Below, piece after piece: positions 31,680 to 40,217 of a DNA stretch of 47,493 nucleotides; the stretch's first letter is position 1, and every line of letters starts with the position of its first letter. This stretch comes from Cyanobium sp. CZS25K. Its GTDB lineage: Bacteria > Cyanobacteriota > Cyanobacteriia > PCC-6307 > Cyanobiaceae. Below the pieces are notes generated by a model. That model worked only from the letters and a program-made list of their open reading frames with translations. It ran no database searches and was not told the DNA's origin. Position numbers and translations under genes: made by a program. The stretch covers positions 1-47,493 of the forward strand of contig JAUCZB010000021.1 in assembly GCA_030373325.1 (NCBI GenBank), in the 5' to 3' direction.

Positions 31680-34600
31680 ATGGCTCCGATCACCGAAGAC
31701 CATCTGGAACAGCAAGCCATCGAATGGTTTCGGGAGAACGGCTATAGCCACGCCTTCGGTCCTGAGCTGGCCCCCGATGGCTCCCAGGCCGAACGGGCCG
31801 ACTATCGCCAGGTGGTGCTCCAGGGCCGATTGCGCGCAGCCCTGCGGCGCCTGAACCCGGAGGTGCCGCCAGCCACGATCGACACGGCGGTGCTGCAGCT
31901 CAGCAACCCCAATCTGCCGGGGCTGATGGCGGCCAACCGGCAGATGCATCGCTGGCTCACCCAGGGCCTGCCGATCACCTTCATGGCCTGCAACGAGCAG
32001 CGGGGCATCCGCCTGCGGCTGATCGCCTTTGATGATCCGGCCGCCAACGACTGGCTGGTGGTGAATCAGCTGGCGGTGCAGGGCCCCAAGCACAACCGCC
32101 GCCCCGACTGGTGGTCTACGTCAACGGCCTGCCGCTGGCGGTGCTGGAGCTCAAGAACCCCACCGAGGAGAAGGCCGACATCTGGGCCGCCTTCAACCAG
32201 CTGCAGACCTACGAAGCCGACATCCCCGATCTGTTCCTGGCCAACGTGCTGCTGGTGATCAGCGATGGGGTCCACGCCCGGGTGGGCTCGCTCAGCGCCG
32301 ATCGGCAGCGGTTTCAACGCTGGCGCACCATCACCGCCGAGCAGGATCTCGATCCGCTCGGCAAGCACCGCGACCTGGAGACCGTGATCCGCGGGGTGTT
32401 CGATCCGCACCGCTTCCTCGACTTCCTCCACTACTTCTGCCTGTTCGAGGAAGACGGCCAGATCATCAAGAAGATCGCCGCCTACCACCAGTTCCACGCC
32501 GTGCGGGAGGCGGTGGAGCGGGTCGTGCAGGCCAGCCGGCCTGAGGGCGACCGCAAGGGCGGCGTGGTGTGGCACACCCAGGGGGCGGGCAAGAGCATCG
32601 AGATGGCCTGCCTGGCCGGGATGCTGCTGCTGGATCCACGCCTGGGCAACCCGACCCTGGTGATCGTCACCGACCGGCAGGACCTCGATGGTCAGCTGTT
32701 CGGGGTCTTCGCCGGGGCGGGCGATCTGCTGGGGGAATCACCGAAACAGGCCGGGAGCCGTCAGGAGCTGCGGGAGCTGCTCAAGGACCGCCCCAGCGGC
32801 GGCATCATTTTCACCACCATCCAGAAGTTCGCCCCCGAGCACGGCGAGCAGCGGATCGAGGCCCTGAGCGAGCGCCGCAACATCGTGGTGATTTGCGATG
32901 AGGCCCACCGCAGCCAGTACGGCTTCCAGGGGCGGCTCGATCCCAAGACCGGCCAGATCAAGCTGGGCCTGGCCCGCTGCCTGCGCGACGCCCTGCCCCA
33001 GGCCACCTTCCTGGCCTTCACCGGCACGCCGATCGAGCAGCAGGACCGGGACACCCAGGCAGTCTTCGGGCACCTGATCTCCGTCTACGACATCCAGCAG
33101 GCGGTGGAAGACGGCGCCACGGTGCCGATCTACTACGAATCCCGCCTGGCCCGGCTGTCGTTGCGGCTGCCCCAGCTGGAGGAGGTGGATCAGCAGGTGG
33201 ATGAGCTGTTCGCTGAGGAGGACGACATCCCGGCAGCGGAGCGGGCCAAGAGTCGCTGGGCCGCCCTGGAGGCCCTGGTGGGGGCCCAGCCCCGCATCGA
33301 GGAGGTGGCCGCCGATCTGGTCGCCCACTACGAGCAGCGATCCCGCAGCCAACCCGGCAAGGCCATGGGCGTGCTGATGAGCCGCGACATCTGCGCCCGC
33401 CTCTACGACGCCATCGTGGCGCTGCGCCCTGAGTGGCACGACGACGACCCCAAGAAGGGCGTGATCAAGGTGGTGATGACGGCCGCCGCCTCCGACAAGG
33501 CCCACCTCCAGCCGCACCACACCAGCCGCCAGCAGAAGAAAGACCTGGAGAAGCGCTTCAAGAACCCCGATGACCCGCTCAAGATCGTGCTGGTGCGGGA
33601 CATGTGGCTGACGGGCTTCGATGCGCCCTGCCTGGTCACCCTCTACGTGGACAAGCCGATGCGGGGGGCGAACCTGGCCCAGGCCATCGCCCGAGTGAAC
33701 CGGGTGTTCCAGGACAAACCCGGTGGCCTGGTGGTCGATTACATCGGCATCGCCCCCCAGCTCAAGGAGGCCCTCGCCACCTACACCGCCGCCCGTGGCA
33801 AGGGCAAGCCCACGCTCGACACCGGCGAGGCGGTGCGGCTGGTGCAGGAGCAACTGCAGGTGGCCCGGGATCTGCTCCACCCGCTCGACTGGAGCGGCTT
33901 CCAGGAGCCCAAAACCGCCCTCCGTCTGATTCCGCTCTGCCTTGATCAGGTGATGGCGCTACCCGATGGCAAGAAACGCTTCTGCGATGTGGTGCTGGCC
34001 ATGGGCAAGGCCCATTCGCTCTGCTCCACCACCGAGGAGGGGGCAGCCCTCGACCCCGAGGTGGCCTTCCTCAAGGGGCTTCGGGCACTGCTGATCAAAG
34101 GAGACCCGGACGAGGGAGACGGCGCAGCGCCCAGAAACGTCGATTTTGAGCTGCAGCAGCTGCTCTCCGGGGCCCTGGTCTCGGGAGGGGTGACCGACAT
34201 CTTCCAGGTTGCGGGGCTGGAGAAGCCCGACATCAGCATCCTCTCGGATGCGTTCCTGGCCGACATCAGCAAGATCCCCCAGAAGAACCTGGCTGTGGAG
34301 CTGCTGCAACGCCTGCTCAAGGAGGAGGTGCAGACCCGCTTCCGGCTCAATGAAGTGAAGAAGCGACGCTTCAGTGAGCTGCTGCAGGCCTCCCTGGCGA
34401 AGTATGCAAACCGCTCGATCGAGGCGACTGTGGTGATCGAGGAGCTGATCGCCATGGCCAGGCAGTTCCGGGATGAGGCAGGCAGGCTGAAGGCTCTGGG
34501 TCTCACCACCGCCGAGATCGCCTTCTACGACGCCCTCGCCAACAACAAGTCCGCCCAGGAGCTGATGGGCGATGAGGTGCTCACCGAGATGGCCAGGGGC

Positions 34601-34987
34601 CTGGCCCAGAAGCTCCGCCAGAACCTCACGATCGACTGGCAGTACAAGGAGAACGTGCGGGCCCGCCTGCGCACGATGATCAAGGCGCTGCTCAAGCGCT
34701 ACACATATCCGCCCGATCAGGAGGCGTCAGCCGTGGAGCTGGTGCTCTGCCAGACCGAGGTGATCTCGGAGGAGTGGGCTCGGGAAGACCTGGGGAATCA
34801 GATTCAGGCGGCGGTGGCCAATGCACTGGGTAAGCAATTCAGCGGCTGTGATTCGCCTTGTCTCCAACCTCCGGCGAATGCGCAATCCCACAATCCCACA
34901 ATTCCGCATCGCCCCCACCGCCATCTGGGGCGGGCAGGACGAGACGAGACGAGACCAGATATGCTTATTCAAGCACTAACAATTTAG
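31680..34987 (+). pseudogene. hsdR: Type I restriction subunit HsdR, frameshifted
   Basis: The ATG 31680 frame (MAPITEDHLEQQAIEWFREN) runs to [10 protein letters not shown] near 32110 and then changes to nonsense, while the next frame continues [20 protein letters not shown]. One C appears to be lost in the C-rich run at about 32103-32108; restoring it gives [19 protein letters not shown], the PD-(D/E)xK nuclease motif. The rest is intact: Walker [33 protein letters not shown] and the C-terminal helical domain. The final 50 residues (after ALGKQFSG) look like read-through. Without frameshifting, no nuclease is made; the 32111-34987 part could at most give a translocase-like fragment. A sequencing error in a homopolymer cannot be excluded. 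Confidence 0.88.
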
Positions 34988-35392
34988 GGACTGGTATGGG
35001 TGGGGCCGTGACGACTGGGACTGAGAGGAGGCAGGTCAGGAAGCAGGCCCTAGGCTGACGGCGTCCACTTGCTTCAGGCTCCCAGTCACATCGGAAGTGG
35101 CATCCACATGGCGCTCCGCGACGCTGAGCAGGCCCGCTCCGGCATCCGCTTGGCCATCTGATCGCTGAGATCCTCGTGGTGGCTTCTCTGGGTCATGGTC
35201 TGAAGAACAAGCTCTCCCTCGGCAGGGGCCGGAGGTGCTGCGGACGGTTCGGCTGTCATCTCACGGCCCTACCGGATCGCAGGGCTCAGCTCATCACTGA
35301 GGCTGAGTAACTGGTGGGTCAGCAAGCTGAGGTGAAGTGTTAGGGCGCTGGTTCGAGAAAGTGATCACCCAAACAACGAGTGAAACTCCCAG
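34988..35392. other. Gene-free stretch with weak small frame
   Basis: No supported gene. On the minus strand 35086-35259 encodes a 57-residue frame (MTAEPSAAPPAPAEGELVLQ, then TMTQRSHHEDLSDQMAKRMP); another frame continues plausibly from AGLLSVAERHVDATSD, so it may be a small decayed gene. Evidence is thin. The lower coding density suits the degraded right part of the island. Confidence 0.3.
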
Positions 35393-35931
35393 TCAGAAAA
35401 CGATTTGCTTGGTGAGGTTGTACCCGTGGTGTGGCTCGACTGGCTGGGGCTGCCGGCCAAGAAGTTCTGCACGTCGCATCGCCAATTCGACTTTCAGCTC
35501 ATCAGATAGCCCTGGATACGACTCCTCCGTGAATGCTTGCTCGATCGTCTGAATACTCATCTGTCGAATCTTGAGCTGAGCCGAAGTCTGATCCATTCTG
35601 GAAAGACGTTTGCAGAGCTCGGAGTTCCATTCTCCTATTCCCATTTGCGCGGGAGAGTGCGAAGCTGTTGGGGGCTTCGCAGTTGTCGGCACCGGACTAC
35701 GCGGAAAGTAACGATAGCCCGAGTAGACGAACCCGTACAGGTTTCTCCCCCTCATGCCAGAGAAAGCTATTCACGCGTTTTTGTCGAGGCCAAGTGCTTT
35801 GGCGATCTCGGAACCCTTGCTGCCTGAATGGATATCAGCATAACGGATTATTCTGTTTTTCGTATCACGAGTGTATGACTCGCCGCTGCGGAAGCTTCGG
35901 GAGGTTATGCGCCTTGGTGTCGCAGTTTTGA
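35393..35931 (-). pseudogene. Degenerate gene with helix-turn-helix-like start
   Basis: Minus-strand pieces in three frames line up as one protein: RYADIHSGSKGSEIAKALGL-DKN (stop TGA near 35774), VNSFLWHEG, then RNLYGFVYSGYRYFPRSPVP onward to 35393 (120-residue open frame). The first two pieces together have the look of a small HTH in which EIA..LGLDK is followed by VNSFLW. The last piece, with PGLSDELKVELAMRRAELLG near the end, is still open. I infer two frameshifts and no intact product. The region is more AT-rich than the core genes. Family unknown. Confidence 0.45.
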
Positions 35932-36078
35932 ATCAAAATCTGCCCTCTGAAATTGAATAGTGCGGTCTCAGTGTAGCTATTTGTTGCTGAGGCGCCTCCC
36001 TGGGATGGAGTCTCTCGGCGACTGGCCTGTCTGGCTGTCTGCGTCACTTCGGTTCACTGCCCTTATCGGGCCATCGCC

Positions 36079-36330
36079 TCAGCCCCCTCTTGATGGCTCC
36101 CACCGATGCGCCGACCGCAGCGCCACCGCCTGAGCAGCGTCGAGCCGACGACCCTGGTGGAAAGTGGCGGTGATGGCGGTACCGGGCGGGTCCTGCAGCA
36201 CCAGCAGGAAGTCCACGCCGGGGTACCGGGCCAGCGGACGCCGAAGCATCTTGGACTGCTCGTTCGCGCGGCGCTGCCGTGGGGCTGGCATCGGGGCGCG
36301 AGGGGCAGCTCCACCGGCATGTCGAACCAC
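36079..36330 (-). CDS. Doubtful small protein in the island
   Basis: An 83-residue frame whose C-terminal part (LARYPGVDFLLVLQDPPGTA, then ITATFHQGRRLDAAQAVALR) reads like real protein, a strand-helix pattern after a basic N-terminus. It overlaps the extended 5' part of the higB frame on the other strand by 52 bp. No family is recognised and no ribosome-binding site stands out. It may also be a fragment of an older gene. Confidence 0.3.
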   Translation of the reverse strand: MVRHAGGAAPRAPMPAPRQRRANEQSKMLRRPLARYPGVDFLLVLQDPPGTAITATFHQGRRLDAAQAVALRSAHRWEPSRGG

Positions 36331-36650
36331 CTCAGCACTCCACTAGTTACGTCTCGCGTTACCATCGGTGCAAGGTCCGATCGTTCCGCTGTGCGGACAC
36401 CCAGGCCCTCGCCAACGGTGCCCGCGTCCGGCGGTTCATCGCCTTCGAGCGGGTGGCCCGGCGCAAGCTGCGCCAGCTGCAGTTGTCCGAGACCCTGAAC
36501 GATCTGCAAGTCCCACCCGGGAACCGCCTCGAACCCCTCTTGGGAGATCGCCGCGGCCAGCACAGCATCTGCATCAACGATCAGTTCCGCGTCTGCTTCA
36601 CCTGGAGCAACGGCGCCGCCCATGACGTCGAGATCGTCGACTACCACTGA
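36279..36650 (+). CDS. higB: HigB-like toxin (RelE/ParE superfamily), uncertain start
   Basis: The part from about 36375 matches HigB well: VRSFRCADTQALANGARVRR, FIAFERVARRKLRQLQLSET, LNDLQVPPGNRLEPLLGDRR, GQHSICINDQFRVCFTW and EIVDYH. HigB cleaves ribosome-bound mRNA. Relatives start at the residue just before RSFR, but no ATG, GTG or TTG is in frame between GTG 36279 and that point, so either a 33-residue extension is made or the natural start was lost. It is followed by higA, 22 bp later. Confidence 0.75.
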   Translation: MGLASGREGQLHRHVEPPQHSTSYVSRYHRCKVRSFRCADTQALANGARVRRFIAFERVARRKLRQLQLSETLNDLQVPPGNRLEPLLGDRRGQHSICINDQFRVCFTWSNGAAHDVEIVDYH

Positions 36651-36672
36651 ACCCACCACCACCGAGGGCACC

Positions 36673-36972
36673 ATGGCCCAGCTACCTCCCATCACCCCCG
36701 GCGAGCTCCTGCGCGAGGAGTTCCTCGACCCCATGGGCCTCAGCAGCTACCGCCTGGCCAAGGAGATCGGCGTCCCCCTCACCCGCGTGGTGGCGATCCT
36801 CAAGGGCGACCGCGCCATCACCGCCGACACCGACCTGCGGCTGAGCCGTTTCTTCGGGCTCAGCGAGGGCTACTGGCTCCGGGCCCAGGCCCTCCATGAC
36901 CTTGAGGTGCAGCGCTGCGAGATCGCCGGCCAGCTTGAGGAGATCCACCCCTACCAGTCGGCGTCGGCCTGA
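36673..36972 (+). CDS. higA: HigA antitoxin
   Basis: A 99-residue Xre-type helix-turn-helix protein from ATG 36673: MAQLPPITPGELLREEFLDP, MGLSSYRLAKEIGVPLTRVV, AILKGDRAITADTDLRLSRF, FGLSEGYWLRAQALHDLEVQ. It is a typical HigA in the toxin-first order of higBA. It binds the promoter and toxin. The longer open frame (from 36622) overlaps higB and is not needed. Reads intact, unlike its toxin gene's start. Confidence 0.92.
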   Translation: MAQLPPITPGELLREEFLDPMGLSSYRLAKEIGVPLTRVVAILKGDRAITADTDLRLSRFFGLSEGYWLRAQALHDLEVQRCEIAGQLEEIHPYQSASA

Positions 36973-36981
36973 GCCTGCCGT

Positions 36982-38428
36982 TCATCCTGAAGGCCCCGGT
37001 ACCCACCCCCAGCGGCGCCGCTCCATCGCCTCCTTCAGCAGTGCCAGCGGAACCCCGCCCCTGGAGTACCTGGCCGTCATCGACCGGGAGGTGTGCCCCA
37101 GGATCTGCTCGATCACCCGCTGCTCTGCGCCTGCGTCCACAAGCTGCTGGGCGGTGAAGTGCCGGGAGGAATGGAACACCGCCGACCGGTCCGCGATGCC
37201 GGCCTGGGCCCTCAGCAGCTTCCCGAGCCGGACGCTGGCGTAGTGGCTCAGCCGGGGATCCGTCGCCGGTGGTGGCGGTTCTGAGAACAGCAGCCCCGGC
37301 CCCCGCTGCAGCACCCAGTCGATGAATCCCTCGACCATCAGCGTCTCCGGCATCGGCAGCAGGCGGGCGCTGCTGCCGTTCTTCAGCCGCCTGTCCGTGG
37401 TCGGCCGGATCGCCACCACCCAGAGCCCGCCACCCTGCTGCCGCCAGCACGGCCCGCACCATGGCCAGCTTCCGCTTCGCCGTGCTGGCAGTGCCCACCT
37501 CCAGCAGGGCATCGCGCCACCCGGCCACCTCGGCAGGGGTGAGCTGCTCCAGCCGGTTGTGGCCGGTGTGCTGGGCCAGCTCCTGCAGCCTGGCCGCGGC
37601 ATCCAGCTGGGACTTCTGCGCCGGGCGCCGCAGCTTCATCCACCGCTCCAGGGCCACCTCGAACGTGGGGCGCCCCGTTCCCCCGTGGGATCCATTCCTC
37701 ACCGGGGGCGGCGGGAAGGCGGGCAGGGGGTCGGGCAGCCGGCCGGCCTCGATCTCGGCCACCTGGTTGGCCAGATGCACCGCTGTCGTCACCAACCGCA
37801 GGGCCACCGCCTGCACTTCCGCCGCGGCCACCGTCAGCCCCAGGGCCTTGAGCTGCTGGCGGGCCTCCCGGATCCAGCGCTCGATCCCCTGCCGGCACTC
37901 GGCCACGACCCCCTCAAGGTGGGCCAGCGCCCCCAGGGTGCTCATGCTGCCGTGGAGCACTTCCCCGTCCTGGTTCCAGAAGCTGGGGTGCTGGATGGCC
38001 TCGATCCTCTGCGCCATGCGCTGCACCACCACCACCACATCGCCGTCCCTGGCCTCGATGGTGGGCGCCCGCCACTCCTCACCCAGGGGAAAGGGCAGAG
38101 CGATCTGCAGCTCATCCAGCGCCAGCAGCACCGCCCGAACCTGTTCCGCATCGAAGCCAGCCTCCCTGGTCTGGGGAGGGGGCAACGCCGCCCACCGGCC
38201 CGCCACCCCCAGCTGCTCCTGGGGGGACAGCCTGGGGAGGGCCTCAGCGTTGGCCAGGGCGGCCTCAGCCTGGCCGTGGATCAGGTCACAGGCCCGCGCC
38301 GGAACTCCCGGCTCCCTGGGGCTCCACCCAGCCGAGCGGTGAAGGTGGAGCGGTCGATGATTGGCCGCAGCTCAGCCGGTACACGGCGCTTGTAGTAGGG
38401 CAACCGCAGCGTCGCGCATCACCACGTA
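36982..38428 (-). pseudogene. Tyrosine recombinase (integrase), multiply disrupted
   Basis: From the tRNA side: VVMRDA (start near 38419), a frame change to LRLPYYKRRVPAELRPIIDR, a second near 38300 to ACDLIHGQAEAALANAEALP, then a long open part to about 37435 (core-binding domain: TFEVALERWMKLRRPAQKSQ ... LTPAEVAGWRDALLEV). A third change near 37430 enters GLWVVAIRPTTDRRLKNGSS and ends with the catalytic C-terminus: SSRHFTAQQLVDAGAEQRVI, LGHTSRSMTARYSRGG (H/R, H and Tyr). The box with the first catalytic Arg, normally before DGLWV..., is missing, so about 80-100 residues seem deleted. No active enzyme can be made. Confidence 0.85.
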
Positions 38429-38472
38429 GGGGAGGCCCTGGACACCCGCCAGGGAGCCATGTGAGCACTGCT

Positions 38473-38520
38473 CTGCACCCAGCGCTACACCCAAAGCTGC
38501 ATCCGAAGCTGTACCCAACC
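38473..38520 (+). repeat. Right-end 12-bp repeats, possible integrase arm sites
   Basis: Four consecutive 12-bp units: CTGCACCCAGCG, CTACACCCAAAG, CTGCATCCGAAG and CTGTACCCAACC (38473-38520). They end 63 bp inside the right att copy and 45 bp upstream of the integrase start on its other side. The core CTGCACCCA matches the units at the left end in the same orientation. A short open frame reads ALHPALHPKLHPKLYP through them; I regard it as a by-product. Confidence 0.65.
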
Positions 38521-38583
38521 TATGGCCGAATACCCCTGAGACGACTGGGATCTCAGGCGTGGCAGGCGGGCTGGAGTGGGATT

Positions 38584-38598
38584 ATGGAGAATAGGGGA
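38584..38598 (+). repeat. Right att-like repeat at tRNA-Ala 3' end
   Basis: ATGGAGAATAGGGGA, the second copy of the island boundary repeat. All but its first base belong to the tRNA-Ala gene (discriminator, acceptor 3' strand and T-arm start), so integration rebuilds the tRNA on this side. Confidence 0.78.
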
Positions 38599-38657
38599 CT
38601 CGAACCCCTGACCTCTGCGGTGCGATCGCAGCGCTCTACCAGCTGAGCTAATTCCCC
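38585..38657 (-). tRNA. tRNA-Ala (anticodon CGC)
   Basis: A 73-nt tRNA on the minus strand with no encoded CCA tail beyond the natural CTCCA. The acceptor GGGGAAT pairs with ATTCTCC, including the G3-U70 wobble that identifies tRNA-Ala. D-arm TTAGCTCAGCTGGTAGAGC, anticodon stem CTGCG/CGCAG with loop ATCGCAC (anticodon CGC), T-arm CAGGGGTTCGAGTCCCCT. Its 3' end is the island attachment site. Confidence 0.97.
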
Positions 38658-38704
38658 GTCGATCGCCATTATCACCATCCCGTCACCCCATTTCGGCCGC
38701 CACC

Positions 38705-38923
38705 TTGGTTGATTCCAGCCTCTCCATCACGCCCGAGCGGCTCGCGGCCTTCGACGAGCAGGCCATCGCCGAGCTCGCCCGCCGCCTCGAGGACGACGAC
38801 TACCCCACCCCGTTCGCCGGCCTCGCCGACTGGCACCTGCTGCGGGCCCTGGCCATTCACCGTCCCGACCTGATCCTTCCCTACGTCCATCTGGTGGACC
38901 AGGAACCCTTCGATGAGGAGTGA
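38705..38923 (+). CDS. DUF2555-family conserved cyanobacterial protein
   Basis: A 72-residue acidic protein, probably from TTG 38705 (LVDSSLSITPERLAAFDEQA). The core IAELARRLEDDDYPTPFAGL, ADWHLLRALAIHRPDLILPY, VHLVDQEPFDEE is that of DUF2555, a small soluble family restricted to cyanobacteria and plastid-related lineages; function unknown. It overlaps coaBC by 11 bp, so they are cotranscribed. Confidence 0.8.
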   Translation: MVDSSLSITPERLAAFDEQAIAELARRLEDDDYPTPFAGLADWHLLRALAIHRPDLILPYVHLVDQEPFDEE

Positions 38924-40217
38924 GGCCCTGACGGCCTCCCCCGACGGCCGCGGCGATCCCCTCAGCGGGCGCCGCGTGCTGGTGCTGATCAGCGGCAGCA
39001 TCGCGGCCGTCAAGCTTCCCCAGCTCGTCAGTGCCCTGGTGCAGCGGGGAGCCCAGGTGCGTTGCGTCCTCAGCCCCAGCGCCGAACAGCTGGTGAGTGC
39101 GGTGGCCCTCGCCAGCCTCAGCCGCTCCCCCTGCCATGTCGACGCCGACCAGTGGAGCCACCGGGCGGCCCGGCCCCTGCACATCGAACTGGCCGAGTGG
39201 GCCGAAGTGGTCCTTCTGGCTCCTCTCAGTGCCACCAGCCTGGCCCGCTGGGTGCATGGCATGGCCGACACCCTGCTGGCCAGCACCTTGATGGCCTGCG
39301 AGGTCCCCGTGCTGGCCGCCCCCGCCATGAACAGCGCCATGTGGGCGGCGCCGGCGGTGCGTCGCAACTGGCGGGAGCTGCAGAGCTGGGAGCGGGTGCT
39401 GCCTCTGGAGCCGGGCAGTGGTCTGCTGGCCTGCGACCGGGTCGGGGATGGCCGTATGGCCTCCCCGGAGCTGCTGCTGCTCGCTCTCGAATCCGTGGTT
39501 CTGGCCGGCTGCCGCCGCGACTGGCAGGGGCGTCGCCTGCTGGTGAGCGCCGGTCCCACCCGGGAGCCCCTGGATCCGGCCCGCTGCCTCACCAACCCCA
39601 GCACCGGTCGGATGGGGGTGCTGCTGGCCCAGGCCGCCCGCCTGCGCGGCGCCACGGTCGACCTGGTCCATGGCCCCCTGGCGGTTGATCCGGAGTGGCT
39701 GGAAGGGCTGCACTGCTATCCGGTCGGCACCGCCGCGGCCATGGAGGCTGCGCTGGAGCGGCTCCAGGGAGGAGCTGATGCCATCGCCATGGCCGCGGCT
39801 GTTGCCGACCACCGGCGCCGCACCCCGGTGCCCACCAAGCTCCCAAAGCAGGCCCTGGCGGACGCGCTTCGCAGCGAATGGGAGGCGGTGCCCGATCTGC
39901 TGGCGGGCCTGGTGCGGCGGCGTCCGCCCGGCCAGGTGATCCTGGGTTTCGCCGCCCAGAGCGGTGAGGTGCTGGAGCAGGCCCGGGCCAAGTTCGCCCG
40001 CAAGGGCTGCGATCTGCTCTTCGCCAACCCGATTGATCGCGCCGGAGCAGGGTTCGCAGCCCCAGACAACGAAGGCTGGCTGCTCGGTCCCGGGGATCGG
40101 GAACGCCACTTCGGCCCCACCGGCAAGCTGGCCCTGGCCCATCAGCTGCTGTCGGCTCTGGCCGAAGCGCTGGCGCTCAGGGCTCCGCTTCCGGTTCCGG
40201 TGACAGCAGATCCATGA
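38913..40217 (+). CDS. coaBC: Bifunctional phosphopantothenoylcysteine synthetase/decarboxylase
   Basis: A 434-residue enzyme for two steps of coenzyme A synthesis. The N-terminal flavin decarboxylase (CoaC, about 20-190) shows VLVLISGSIAAVKLPQLVSA, PLSATSLARWVHGMADTLLA, and APAMNSAMWAAPAV (PxMNxxMW). The C-terminal synthetase (CoaB) shows VSAGPTREPLDPARCLTNPS, TGRMGVLLAQAARLRGATVD, AVADHRRRTPVPTKLPK and GFAAQSGEVLEQARAKFARK. Start ATG 38913. Its 3' end overlaps the converging gene at 40177 by 41 bp. Confidence 0.95.
   Translation: MRSEALTASPDGRGDPLSGRRVLVLISGSIAAVKLPQLVSALVQRGAQVRCVLSPSAEQLVSAVALASLSRSPCHVDADQWSHRAARPLHIELAEWAEVVLLAPLSATSLARWVHGMADTLLASTLMACEVPVLAAPAMNSAMWAAPAVRRNWRELQSWERVLPLEPGSGLLACDRVGDGRMASPELLLLALESVVLAGCRRDWQGRRLLVSAGPTREPLDPARCLTNPSTGRMGVLLAQAARLRGATVDLVHGPLAVDPEWLEGLHCYPVGTAAAMEAALERLQGGADAIAMAAAVADHRRRTPVPTKLPKQALADALRSEWEAVPDLLAGLVRRRPPGQVILGFAAQSGEVLEQARAKFARKGCDLLFANPIDRAGAGFAAPDNEGWLLGPGDRERHFGPTGKLALAHQLLSALAEALALRAPLPVPVTADP

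Larger units (their letters stand above)
22725..38598. mobile_element. Degenerate genomic island integrated at tRNA-Ala
   Basis: The 15.9-kb segment is flanked by direct copies of ATGGAGAATAGGGGA, at 22725-22739 and at 38584-38598. The right copy is the 3' end of tRNA-Ala(CGC) plus one base. A tyrosine-integrase pseudogene lies just inside the tRNA end, the usual place for islands of this type. Contents: type I R-M genes and six or seven toxin-antitoxin or toxin-like modules. Outside the repeats are ordinary picocyanobacterial genes (PCP_red on the left, DUF2555 and coaBC on the right), which would be neighbours across the tRNA without the island. Because the integrase is dead, the island should be immobile unless helped in trans. 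Confidence 0.85.

Noticed and set aside
32738..33880. A 380-codon minus-strand frame inside hsdR
   Set aside because: Shadow of the helicase domain with no family pattern; the plus frame has all helicase motifs.
35086..35259. 57-codon minus-strand frame in the gap after hsdR
   Set aside because: No family, no clear ribosome-binding site, and its better-looking continuation is in another frame; mentioned only as weak evidence for a remnant.
38461..38646. Plus-strand frame reading ALHPALHPKLHPKLYP
   Set aside because: It is only the translation of the 12-bp repeats and then runs antisense into tRNA-Ala, so it is not likely to be a gene.
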